DNA from: Cliona cf. orientalis | Lineage: Eukaryota > Porifera > Demospongiae > Clionaida > Clionaidae | Assembly (NCBI GenBank): GCA_963930775.1 | Contig: OZ005689.1 | Location: forward strand, 7,417,569 to 7,481,568 | DNA length: 64,000 bases | Direction of reading: 5' to 3' | Position numbers and translations under genes: made by a program | Shown here: in pieces, positions 23,356-34,600 of the stretch | How the letters are laid out: each line of letters begins with the position of its first letter | Position numbering within the stretch: position 1 is the stretch's first letter | The notes under the pieces: generated by a model | The model's database searches: none | What the model saw: only the letters and a program-made list of their open reading frames with translations | Told to the model about the DNA's origin: nothing

Positions 23356-25663
23356 TAAACTGTCCAAAGATATGCATTCTGCTGTCATTTCGTGAAGAAA
23401 ACTCATTAGCTATACTTAACATTGGTAGTTTGTCTGTTCTCTCTTTATGGATATGAATTATCATGGACCAGTTAAGTCAAGCTTGACCTGTTGTTGATCT
23501 TAGCCATGTTTTAAGCCTACGGAGAGCACTGAAGCTCTGCTCACTCACTGCGTTGGTAGCTGGCATCACCAATATCAGCTTAACCAGTTTGATGACTTCA
23601 CAGTAGTAATCCCTCTCAGTAACCGACAAAGATTGCAGGTACTCGATGACCATCTGAATATTGTCCAGAGCCCTTTCACTGGCAGCATGGAGTTGAGTCA
23701 GTTGGGCTTCAAGATGATCCTTGTGGTTGAAATCATCACCATAGAATTGTACTACTTCCTTTACTACTTCTGAGCGTTGCTCCTCTTGTTTTTCAATCAA
23801 TGCTACCTCCAGTTTCTGAAGAATACGAAATCCTTGTTGGTCAAATCTGCTCTTAGTCGCTGCAATTATAAGGTCAATGCCTTCAAAATATAATCTTCGA
23901 AAATAATCCTTTGCTGAGGCTGGATGTTCTGGTGGGTTTTCACCTATTTCAAATCTACGCGGGACTTTTCTGCGTCTTGGAAGCTCAGGAGGGGAAACAT
24001 CAACTATTGATCATCTACTTTCAACATACTCCCAAAATAAATCAAAAGACTGATCAGATCTGATGGATTGTAAAGTAACAAGCGTTACGTTGACTAGCTT
24101 TTGGCCTTCACAGGCAGATATTGTTTTTGACTGCAAGGAACGTGACAAATTGTCGACCATATTTAAGAGCTTCCTTCCCCAAATAAAAAATTAAACTTTT
24201 GCATTTGAGCAGAAACTCCTCCTATTCTTGCTCGCATTTCTGTATCCCGTGTTGCTTCCATTGCTTCGTCCCAAGTAAGCTGGAGAGCTTCATAATTCTC
24301 TGAAATTGATGACAACGCTTCGGCTCTAACTGTCCAGCGAGTTGGACATAGAATGCGGATCCCTGGTGATCCTGTTGTTACATCATCTTTCACCTTCTGA
24401 AATATGGCTTCTCACTTGGGTGATTTCTTGATCAACTTTGTAATCTCATACACAGTATCAAGAGTGTCACCCATAATCTTAACACCCCTGAGAGCATCCT
24501 GAGTTGCCAAGTTCAATGCGTGACCATAACAGTGTGTGTAAAGTGCCCGGTGTTCCAATGAGGTTATTTGGGCAGCGACACCAGAATTTGATCCAGACAT
24601 GTTGCTGGCCCCATCGTAGCATTGGCCACGGCACATGTCTATTCTTAGATTCATGCGTAAAAGGACATCTTTAACCGTTGATACTATTGCTGATGCTGAA
24701 GTTGATTCTAAGCTGTAAAGACCTACAGGTTCTTCATATACTTTCAAATCATTGTCTACAACACGTAGGCATACTACCATTTGCTCTGTGTTAGACATGT
24801 CTGTTGTCTCGTCCACCATGATGGTGTACCACTTCCCAGATATATCAGCAGTGATGTCTCTTAGTATATGTAGAGCCATAATGCTAAGTATTTCATTCTG
24901 TATATCTGGGGAAGTAAATTTGTTTTGAGGTCTATCTATCCACTTGAGAATGCCTGGACTATCTTCAGCACGTAACCTAAGTAGCTGCATGAAATTAGAG
25001 TCAATTTCACCTCTTGAATCATCACTAATTTTGTACCTCCCACGTAAAGCAAGACCTTGTCTCCCCAAGTATCGAATACTGCTGAGTATAACTAAAAGCA
25101 TGTCTCTATTTTCTTCCTTCTGGCTAGCATAAGTTCTGCCAGTGAGCATTTCTCCTACGTTTTGGGTGGTACTTGGAATCTTAACAACCAGATCAACTGC
25201 TTCATGATGAGAAGCTGTGTTTTGATGCTTCTCAAATTTATCCAATGCCTTCTTCCAGTTTGTAAACCCAACCTTGCAAAAGGCATCATCCTTGTTTTTT
25301 GTTATTGGTAGTTCCCGCTTATCAGCAACCATACAATTATAACAAAGAATGCTGTCAGTACCTTCTTGATAGTGAAGCCAAGGATACTTAGCATACCAGG
25401 ATGAGCAAAAGGCACGCTTCTGATTACCAATCATGCGTTGTGGAAACTTGAGGACTGGCTGGTTAGGGCTATCTGGTATTGAATGTTACAGGCATAGAGG
25501 CCGCCTCATGTTGCTCAACGATACTAGCCGAACAGCTAGTTTCAGGTGTGACCGTGAGGCTTTGCCCAGTGGTGCTTGGAGCATCTCCCGAACCAGCATC
25601 AGCAACAGACTTTTGGAGCCAGGAAAGGAGCGACATTATCGATCCAGCTGTCTCGCGTACCAC
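23356..25663 (-). pseudogene. hAT-superfamily transposase with TTF-type zinc finger (ZMYM1-like/DUF4371), decayed
   Basis: Read from right to left, the minus strand gives a Ser/Thr-rich N-terminus (25663-25469), then from about 25480 a TTF-type finger region (LCYNCMVADKR ... FEKHQNTASHHEAV). A DUF4371/RNase H-like core follows with VDETTDMSN, CYDGASNMSGSNSG and HCYGHALNLA, then CPTRW, and near 23480-23590 the hAT dimerisation region (SEQSFSALRRLKTWLRS). The frame is broken by TGA stops at 24412-24414, 24011-24013 and 23477-23479, and by frameshifts near 24165-24175 and 25480. The three TGA codons all stand where CGA would fit the family, as expected from C-to-T decay of methylated CpG. Such a protein cuts and pastes its own DNA, but this copy is dead. 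Confidence 0.85.
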
Positions 25664-26497
25664 ACGTGGGTGAACTTTGACCTGACGATAGCGGGAGCAT
25701 ATAGCCCTAATTTAGTAGCAATAAAATTATTATAAGGGGGCTCAGCCAAGCTTTGCCCTGATAACTAAACAAGAGACTTATTTTAGTATCTACACTGACT
25801 GATTCCTATAGCATACCTGGCAGATATTGCTTGCACGCTTGAAGAATATAGTAACGTTGGGGGCGTGGTCGCCTATTTGCATGCAAACATCATGCTAGTT
25901 AAAACTAGCTAAGGAGCCATATTAGCCTTCAATAATTGAAACTGCACAGCTCAATGATGATCAGCAACCAGTTACCTTCAATCTCAAGGTCGTTTTATTA
26001 TAATTATAATAATAGTATTAATAATAGTATTATGATAGTAGTATATATGAATCGGTATACAAGTTGCAACATGACTGATAAAATTCTGTGTTAGCTAATA
26101 AATTAGGCATGCATGGTTCTTCGAATCTGATTAAGCAGAAAAGCATAAATAAGTTAAAAATCAATAGAAATTGACAGCTGTTAAGTTAAGAATGTCAAAA
26201 GCTTCCGCCTTCGGCGGGAGGGGGCACATCCCCCTCCCGCACCCACCCCCTATGGCCAGCAAGCTATTACCACTTCTATTTTCACCAACTTAGCCCCCCC
26301 ACTTTCAAATTCGTGTCTACGCCCCTGGAGGGGGGTAAGGGGGGCAACTGCCCCCCCCCCCCCCCCCCCCCCAAAGTGGAAGGCTACTAATGTAATAATT
26401 ATGACATTGTATATTCTAATTTCAAGCTTGTGGGTGTCTATTTGACTGACTTTGCCCCCCCTAAACTGAACTGCCCTCAGCCACCTCTGAATGTACC

Positions 26498-27615
26498 GGG
26501 AGTCTAGATTCAATGGAACGTGGAACGGTGGAATGGAATAGTGGAACGATGGAATGGAATAGTGGAATGGTGGAACGGTGGAATACTGGAATGGTGGATC
26601 GAGCTATTAACGACCCTGTACCGTTTTTACTCGTATAAGTGGACCAATTGGGCATGCGCACTAGCAATTGACATTGAAAATCATGGATGCCAGGCTGACT
26701 GGACAATTATCGACATCTCTACAAGTGCGTGAAAAGGAGCCTGTGTATGTGTTGTTGTGTTACGCATAGCTATAGCTATCTAACAGACAAATTATTCTCA
26801 GTGGAGTATCATATCAACCCCTGGTCTGTGATAACTAGCTACTGAAGCATTGATTGACTCATCAGCCATCATTGGACCCTGGCTGAAAAAGGAACAAAGA
26901 GGACCACATTCAGGGAGATTGAAGTATGCAATACAGTAGAGAATTATGCACACCCATACACATCATAGTAGTCACGGTACTGTCAATACATTCACATAAA
27001 TTATTAGGACTTGACGGTAGTGAATATTAACAATCCTTTTGAAACAACAATGTATTATATCAAATACAATACAAAAGTGGTACTACATGCTTAAACTTTA
27101 ATATGAATATTTGATTGATTGGCTATGGCATCCAGCCGAGTGCCACAGTTGACATGATCGTCACCCGGGGAGCTAGTATTATGATAACTTATCTATTCAA
27201 TAAATGTAAGGGGCACCGTGACTAATAGAACTACCCAGGCCTTGGTCCCAGGCAGTGCCTGGGATATAGAATTCAAGGCCATAATATTATGGCATGGCAA
27301 CAGGCTGAGCAACAAATTAAATAGGTACCATACTACGGCATTCAGTCTGTGCTGGAAGTAGCAATATAATACTATCTAGATCTATAGCTAGACTATCAGC
27401 ATGTGCCCTATGGCTTTTGCCTCTCTGTCTTTCTCCGACTCTACATCCCTGGCCTATTCTTCTCTCTCGCCTTTCTGACTCTGCTCAAGCTGAGCTGCAT
27501 ATACGTAGTCATAGTTGCCCATTCCACTATTCCACCGTTCCACCATTCCACTATTCCATTCCACCGTTCCACTGTTCCATTCCACCGTTCCACGTTCCAT
27601 TGAATCTAGACACCC
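26498..27615. mobile_element. 1.1-kb element with minisatellite-like TIRs and 9-bp target-site duplication (MULE-like)
   Basis: TIRs of about 100 bp begin gggagtctagattcaatgg (left) and gggtgtctagattcaatgg (right, read inward). They then consist of imperfect 12-14-bp units of the type ggaacggtggaat. Perfect 9-bp repeats gaatgtacc flank the element at 26489-26497 and 27616-27624. Copy E keeps the unfilled site (gaatgtgcc at 57005-57013). The interior has no transposase-like frame. The length of the duplication and TIRs points to a Mutator-like family, though superfamily assignment without a transposase is tentative. Confidence 0.8.
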
Positions 27616-29367
27616 GAATGTACCAGCTTCTGTAGCCACAAATGTATGCTATGTCCCAGGTATAAGTGCCTTGTGGGCCAAATTCATGAGTTATGTTATG
27701 TACCCATGCATGGGCGCTAACCATGGATAATTTTTTATAGTCAAAGAATATCGTTGTCTTATACAATTTTCTTGTTTCTTGAAGCACTGCATTGTACTAT
27801 CCCTTTACAGACAATGAATAAACTATAGTAAGGATGCTGAAAGAAGACAATGAGCACATAATGATAAAAGTGGATAGATTTATTTCATCTGAGGGCATCA
27901 GTGGACTAGGAGATCAGCCATTTGTACGTATGCATTGTTACAAAATTACACGTACACACACACTCACACATACAATATGCATAATATTCATGTCCTCCAC
28001 TTGATGCCAACAAAAATGAAATTATCATGAGTGATATTATACATAGCACACAGCAGTTAAAAGAATATTTCGGCTCGGAAGCTTTCGTTAAATGGTCATG
28101 CAACACACATAGATACGTACACAAGCACACATGCACACACACACACACACACATACATAACATACACTATAGCTAATACAAGTATTATCAATAAGCATGG
28201 CAAATAATATGGACCCGGAATATAGAATCTTCATCTTGGCCATGTATGCTGACTACACAAGGAGACTGCTGTGTGAGGTATAACTGCAGGAAATCTGTAG
28301 GATATAGGGCAGTATATTGATTTTTAATCAATTTTCATGAATTTTACCCTATCCTCTGCTAAATAAATGTAGGAAATGTGAGCAAATGTCATGTTTTGAT
28401 AAGCAGGACATGTAGGAAATTTTACTTTCGGTACTATAGGAAATAATATTAGTATTTTGTTTAAGCTAGAGCTATAGCACCATCTTGGTTAGACTCTTAA
28501 TTGCATGCACATGATCGTGACCATAATAAAATCTGCTGCTCTATGATAAAAAGCTAATAATATGATAGAATCTGACTAGTTCTTTGTTTTATTTCTATAC
28601 TTGCATGCGCCTATGACCCTGAGCACCATGCATGTACAATGATATGTTATTATAAAACGTAGAGGCATGTACATTATTGCTGTAGGCTTCTAATCGTGGT
28701 GTATACTACCCTCGCAATGAGTTTCTTCTGTTTGGATGGTACGGTCAGCAGTGGTGGATTGGAAGTGAAGAAGAAGAGGCCATGCTTCAAGTGCTCTATG
28801 GCAACAGCTGCAGCATAGCAGACAGAGAGAGAGTGATTGGCCCAGCACTGGTACCCATTGTCGAGGCAAACTGCTCAAAAGAAGTTGAAAGTGGAATCGT
28901 AAAGCCGATAGTATAGTACACTCATGCAGGCCTAGACCTGTGGCCTAGAAGGGGTTCAAAAGTTACTGTTACAGTAACAGTGTACAGTTCTTGATCTGCT
29001 TTTGAACTGACGATATCCAAAATTAATGAGTAGCTATGTACTTTAGTGCAGGAGCTATTGAATTAGCTAATTCTTGCATGCGGATATCATGCCAGCTAGC
29101 TAGTTTAGAATATAGACCATGCAGATGTAGCTATATGGAAAGTAGCTACAGTCATCAATCTTTTAGACTATATGAGGACTTCACAATCGCTTATCAATTG
29201 CTATACTCTAATTTATTTAACTTCAGAATGGATATGCATTTCAAGCAAACTACAAAGAAAAGTTTGAGAAGTCCACTTCTCCTCCACTAAACTTACAAAG
29301 TCAAACGTTGTATGCTCAGCAATGCTATGGGTTTTAGCCAGAGCATTGGATCATACAATTAGAGGTA

Positions 29368-29372
<5 letters not shown>

Positions 29373-29428
<56 letters not shown>
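29373..29428 (+). repeat. (GA)n microsatellite in intron 7 of copy B
   Basis: About 28 GA units occur directly after the exon 7 donor. Shorter purine-rich versions sit at the same place in copies A, C, D and E (17000s, 35370s, 45340s, 58770s), so the tract is ancestral and length-variable. Confidence 0.9.
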
Positions 29429-29432
<4 letters not shown>

Positions 29433-29804
29433 AGAAAGGGGGAGGGAAGGAGGGAGGGAGAATCACACTCATAAGGAGAGAGAAATAGAGATCGAGTAGC
29501 TATTCATTACTTGTGTTATCTGACTCTACAGATATTAACAACGATGTTGTTCTTCAAGATTCACTGAAAGCTTATGAACCTGAGTTGCATGTTCCAAGAA
29601 ATGATTTCAACCTCCAACACTTTAGCTACAAAAATTTTGGGATCCTAAACTTAACTATTGGCCACATCAATACAACAAATTATACTGGACTTCCTGTAAG
29701 TTCTGTCTGTATGTTTATGCTGTAATCTGATTATTAATATGCAGGGTAACATTTATTTTAACCCTTCCAATGGCCTGCGTACAGTAGATAAGTCCATTAT
29801 CTAT

Positions 29805-30115
29805 CAGTAGACTTACAAGTCACAGTGGGCACAATATTAAATGCATCTGTGCCTAAAATTCCCTCAACAGTGAGATTCACTATGCTATCAAATGTTAGCA
29901 TTTCAGACAGTACGTACAGTAGAGTCGATTAGGATCACTGTGTTCACTACACTCAGTTGGAGTTGAGTGACTTCATCGAGGTTGCTAAGGCTGGTTGAGC
30001 ATGGAACTGACTCCTTACTGATGGCTTCTTGGTTTAAGTTCACACACACCCTGTAGTCACTGTGAATTATTGGTATAAGGTAGGAAAGTAATACTGTTAG
30101 TAGTTTTAGCTTCAT
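29805..30115 (-). pseudogene. Inverted 5' fragment of the beta-helix gene fused to truncated copy B
   Basis: From the ATG at 30115 the minus strand matches the intact gene (4572 down to about 4263) at roughly 96% by eye, including the signal peptide. An extra gtac near 29916 shifts the frame after about 70 codons. At 29805-29808 it meets receptor exon 9 with a few bases of shared sequence (ctat). Copy E has the identical junction. The coding fragment is too short and broken to make the protein. Confidence 0.85.
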
Positions 30116-31686
30116 TGTCAACTACATGAGCTATATAGCTAGAGATTCAGTATCACAGTATGCAAGTCATATAACACTAGCCACTGCTGTCTTATATTTG
30201 GGAAGAGCTTCATGCTGTTTCCAGATTGACAATGAATGTTATTAATTTTACACTTTCTGTGCAAGAGAGTACGAACATCAGACAATGTGTCTCGTATTGC
30301 ATAGCAGTAGTATTGCACTACTATAATATTATGTACGATGCTTCAAGAATCATTAAAGATGTGTGCCACATTGCACACGTGCTTCAAACAATTCTTAAGC
30401 TGTAATCTCTATGACAAAACTATAAATACTTCTTGTACGAGTAGCTGCATTAGTGATACATTTCCTACTGCAGCATGCTATACTGGCTCCGTGCTGGAAT
30501 GGCTCGGCCGGCTCGCAAGAACTTAGAAAAAATTCGACAAGTGAAAAGAAAAAAAAATCAAAGTATGAAGCAAGATTTGAACCCGCTACATTCTGTTCCA
30601 CACACAAGAGCCCAAACCACTACACCACCACTGTTGTCGCTGGTGCCGATCATTATTTCCCCCTATCATAGACAAACCCTAGAGACTAACCCTGCTAACC
30701 ATTGGCAACCCATCCCCAACCCCCCCCCCCCAGCCCCTCCCATCCATATCACACATAGCGAGACTAACCCTGCTAACCATTGGCAACCCATCTCAAAACC
30801 CCCCAGCCCCACCCACCTATTCCGCGTATATACCATATACGCAGTATAGGTGGGTGGGGCTGGGGCGTATATGCGAACCGTTGTTGCGCGCGCCTCCCTA
30901 TGGCCATTCCAGCACGTCGCACGGAGCCATTGTGGCACGCTACACCTACATTAATTATTAGCACTTTCTCCTCCCTCACTGTCGACCCTCTTATCACTTT
31001 CAAGGCCATCCATACACACCAACATGTATTATAATACTTATTATTAATAGCTATAGCACATTGTCGAGATGCATGGTCGAGTGCATGCCCCCAATTATTA
31101 TTTAATTGGCCATAATTATAATAATTATGTGACTGATTATCGATCCCCTTTCATCATGCATCAGGCTATGTATACATATCCACTAGCCAATAATGTTGGG
31201 TGATGATAAATAAATATACACAACAATGTATAAGCACACATGCACACATGTACTGACACACTCACAAATGCAAAGCCATTGTTTACCCTGGAATATTGAA
31301 TCTGCTAATGCATGTAATGGCCAATGACTAGGAGATGGATTCAAAGAACTTAGTTTCTGGGGCACAGCTATTAACCACAACTTGTATACGTGCACGCTTT
31401 TTATGAATTGAGGAAATCAGGTTCATAACATACATGTGGCTGACATTATTTTGTGGGGCATAATAGCATAGCCACAACTTGTATACATAGTTTCTATGAC
31501 ATTGAGGAAATCAGATTCATAGCATACGTGTGGCTGGCAATGCTGGCATCATAATATTATTATTAATGATTGCATATATTAATTAGATACAGTTAGAGAG
31601 CTATTAGCCTAGGTCTCCCGTCAAGCGATAGCTATAACTCTGGTCTACCAATGAGTATAGGCACTTAATATTGGCTAGACTATAAG
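30116..31686. other. Intergenic DNA between the copy B chimera and copy C
   Basis: The region upstream of the relic start codon matches the flank of the intact beta-helix gene. It contains a tRNA-derived SINE-like sequence, a two-unit 78-bp tandem repeat starting gagactaaccctgctaacc (30682 and 30760), a palindrome at about 30800-30862 (ccccagccccacccacc and complement) and, near 31687, the 5' flank of copy C. About 30116-30828 is repeated after copy E (59497-60200), where the similarity ends abruptly. Confidence 0.65.
30475..30640 (-). mobile_element. tRNA-derived SINE-like sequence
   Basis: Reading the minus strand, 30631-30570 resembles a tRNA: an A-box-like tgtagtggtttgggc, then gcgggttcaaatcttgc, which folds as a T-arm with a B-box. 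A T-rich stretch follows. The acceptor stem does not form, so it is not a tRNA gene. A near-identical copy follows copy E at 59952-60013. SINE family membership is inferred from these polymerase III boxes only. Confidence 0.55.
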
Positions 31687-34600
31687 ATGACAATGAGGAA
31701 TGCTCAATTCACAAGATTTCAATTTTGGCTGTTCGTGATTCAACTAGTACTCATTAACGCTGTCAGTGGTGATAATTTCGGTCCGTACAAGCAAGTTTAT
31801 CCCAAAACAGATTTGCAACAAGATCCCAACAACTGTTCTTTATCAGAAAATGGCACCTGTCCTCTCTACATTGCTCTGATGATGGCATTTGACGGTGACT
31901 TTGTGTCCAGTGGAGTGATACCAGGAATACAGGTCGCTATTGATGAAATTAATGATGATTCCTCGATGCTTCCAGGATACACCTTGCACTATACACTGAT
32001 GGCTACCACGGTAAGAAACGTAAAAATCTTGGGGCCACATGATTCATTGAAGTCATGGTTCTGATTAAGATTAAAGATATGTCATTAATCTTATGTTTCT
32101 GAAATTGCTTTGCACACTTTTCTAAGAGCAATAGATTGTGTTCTGTCGTTGCTTTAGTTGTCCTTATAATAATAATATTATAATATTATTATACTGCTTA
32201 ATCTTGTGTTAGAGCTCTGATACGCACATGAATATAATACTACCAGAGTCACTTGCATGCAGTGTATCTTTAATTAATTCTGATGCATGTGACTCTAATG
32301 TGTGTAATGTTAATTTTAGCATTAATATTACCTGCTTTCTTGTAATTCATTACAGTGTGAAACCTACGGAACAATAGCATTGGATGCTCTATATACGGAG
32401 CTGCTTCAACCTCCCACTAAACTTGGCATCATAGGCTCTGGTTGTTCACTGGCTACTGAACCCACAGCTCAAATCTCACACTACTACAATATAACACATG
32501 TATAAGACACTAGTAAAAGAAAGGTTGTTTTGCCCATAGATTAAAGATGTACACATGCAAGCATGTTCAACCTCAATCATCATTGAGGGGAGAGGTACCC
32601 GGAAATATTGGCATGGATTCATGATCAGGGGGCACCTATACTGATTGAATGGGACTGTAGCCAGTAGTTACCAAGCCTTTCAATTGATAATTTTAATACA
32701 CGAAATAATATCTGTGATCCATTTTCTTTTCCTCTATTTATTTTACAGGTATCTTGTACTTCAACATCAGCAGAGCTTTCCAATAGAACTCGCTTTCGAA
32801 ACTATTTCCAACTGGTACCAACCGACGCTGATCTTATGTATGGATTTTATGGCATCATTACAAGATTCAAATGGAATCGTGTAGCAATCCTTCTCCAGGA
32901 GGAAAGGATCTTTGAAGTTGTATGTGTACCTAATAGACATCTAATTTCACTTAATAATTACTTTGTGACCTAGCTGTTATGAGAAAAAGGACCGTCTGGG
33001 GAAGATCGCATAGTATGAGATAAAATCATGACAATGTCCAACTTGTTTTCTACAAGATTAATGTATATCTAGTAGTGAGTATACTTGTATCAGTGTATTG
33101 ATGCAAACAGTGAGCGGATTATATACAAGTATACAGTACATTACTACAATACAGTAACTATAATATTATTATACCAAAAAGTCCAAAACTGTCCCTATTT
33201 CCTCATTTCGGGAGTATTCTCATAGAGGGGTTCAACTATAGTTAATCATGTAATACGTACCCTAGTATATAGTCAAAGCATGACATTTGTTTGTTTATAT
33301 AAATATGAGTTCTTGCTTAGATAGCAAAGGATACACAATAGCCTTAAATCATGAAACAGGCGATTGAGAAGTGAAGGAAGAGCAAAAATAACCTCAGGAC
33401 GAAGCCGGGATTTGCACCCAGGACTTTTTGTATTCTAGTCAGACACTCTTACCAACTGAGCTATATATACTGAGCCCTGATGGCAGCAGAGTGTAGAATA
33501 GGTGGTATATATACATCCTAGGAACTAGTTCAATTAAACCTGGCTTGTTCACTTCTCAATCTCAGTGATGGTATGACTTAGATCATGTGGCTAATCGGGT
33601 GTGCACCCATGCAGTGACATACATAGCTATTATTATTTATAGTAATCACTTACAGTGAGAATACAATAGTATTGTGTCATTGTCGTAATTTCTTGAAGCA
33701 CTGCATTAAATTAATGTTAGCTATTGCTACACAGACGATGTATAGGCTAGTAAAGATGCTGAAGAAAGAAAATGAGCACATAATGATAAAGGTGGATAGA
33801 TTTCATACATCTGAGGGCATCAGTGGACTAGGAGATCAGCCATTTGTACGTTAAATTATAATATTAATTATTGTAATTGGTACACACATGTACCACACAT
33901 GCATGCACAATAATAATTATATACCTGGACACACATCGTCAAAATGTGCACTCACAAATTGAATGTTATTATAGTATTAATATTATCATACACATTTCTG
34001 TTGCTTTGATGCCAACAAATTAAAACAAAGATCAATGGTCATGCAACATGCAATATAGCTACATAATCAGCACACAAGCATGCACACACACACATAGCTA
34101 CACACACACACGCACACACAATAGGACCCAGAATACAGAATCTTCATCTTTGCCATGTATGTTGATCACGCAAGAAGGCTCCTATGTGAGGTAAAATCTG
34201 AAAGAAAATCTCCAAAATTTGGATTTTCTACTAGACTAGTCAGAAATCCAAATTAAAGTTTACCCAAGATATAAATGTAGGAAATGTGAGAAAATGTCAA
34301 GTTTTAATGAGCAGAACATGTAGGAAATTTTATATTTGGTGCATAAACCATCACATAGGAAAATATTATTATTCAAGCAGCTATAATAATATTATTATAG
34401 ATTAGCTATTAGTTGTTTTTGTGTTAACAAGCTAGAGCTAGCTATAGTGCTGTCTTGCTTAGGCTCGAGCTCCAAACAGCATGCATATAATGTAATGATT
34501 GTGACCATAATAATAATATAATTATCTGCTGCTCTATGATAAAAAGCTTCTCTTTAGCAACAGCATTATTGATCTTTATCAATAACAATAGTATACACCT

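Larger units (their letters stand above)
23139..26489. mobile_element. Composite insertion in intron 3 of copy B: MITE host plus nested hAT-type element
   Basis: The outer ends (caggggaggcggaagaggg on the left, cagccacctctg on the right, flanked by aatgt) match a 174-bp MITE at the same place in copy E (56832-57005), so the outer element predates the B/E duplication. In B it is interrupted by about 3.2 kb carrying a decayed hAT transposase. The inner element's right end reads inward caggggcgtagacacgaatt, a typical caggg hAT terminus. The left inner border is blurred by homopolymer runs. Confidence 0.65.
21890..29810 (+). pseudogene. GABA-B-like class C GPCR, copy B: truncated after exon 9, transposon-laden
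   Basis: Exons: 21890-22208, 22510-22653, 22870-23040, 27811-27923, 28212-28277, 28686-28898, 29227-29364, 29532-29695, and exon 9 from 29745 to a stop at 29808-29810. Private lesions are a 4-bp duplication in exon 1 near 22183, a 2-bp insertion making TAG in exon 4, loss of the exon 5 acceptor AG, a 9-bp in-frame deletion in exon 6 and a 10-bp deletion in exon 7. Intron 3 is 4.8 kb against about 0.45 kb in copy E because of inserted elements. After exon 9 the sequence jumps into an inverted 5' copy of the beta-helix gene, so exons 10-16 (all membrane spans) are missing. It is not functional as a receptor. If transcribed, it would read through antisense beta-helix sequence. Confidence 0.85.

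Noticed and set aside
24412..25434. Intact host gene of the ZMYM1 type
   Set aside because: The frame carries several stops and shifts, ends in a hAT dimerisation region and lies inside an element with caggg-type ends, so it is a dead transposon rather than a domesticated gene.
29371..29470. Possible CRISPR-like or functional repeat array
   Set aside because: A simple GA microsatellite; no spacer structure and a eukaryotic context.
33400..33468. Candidate tRNA gene on the minus strand
   Set aside because: The acceptor stem does not pair and the anticodon loop lacks the normal preceding T, so it is treated as a tRNA-derived repeat.
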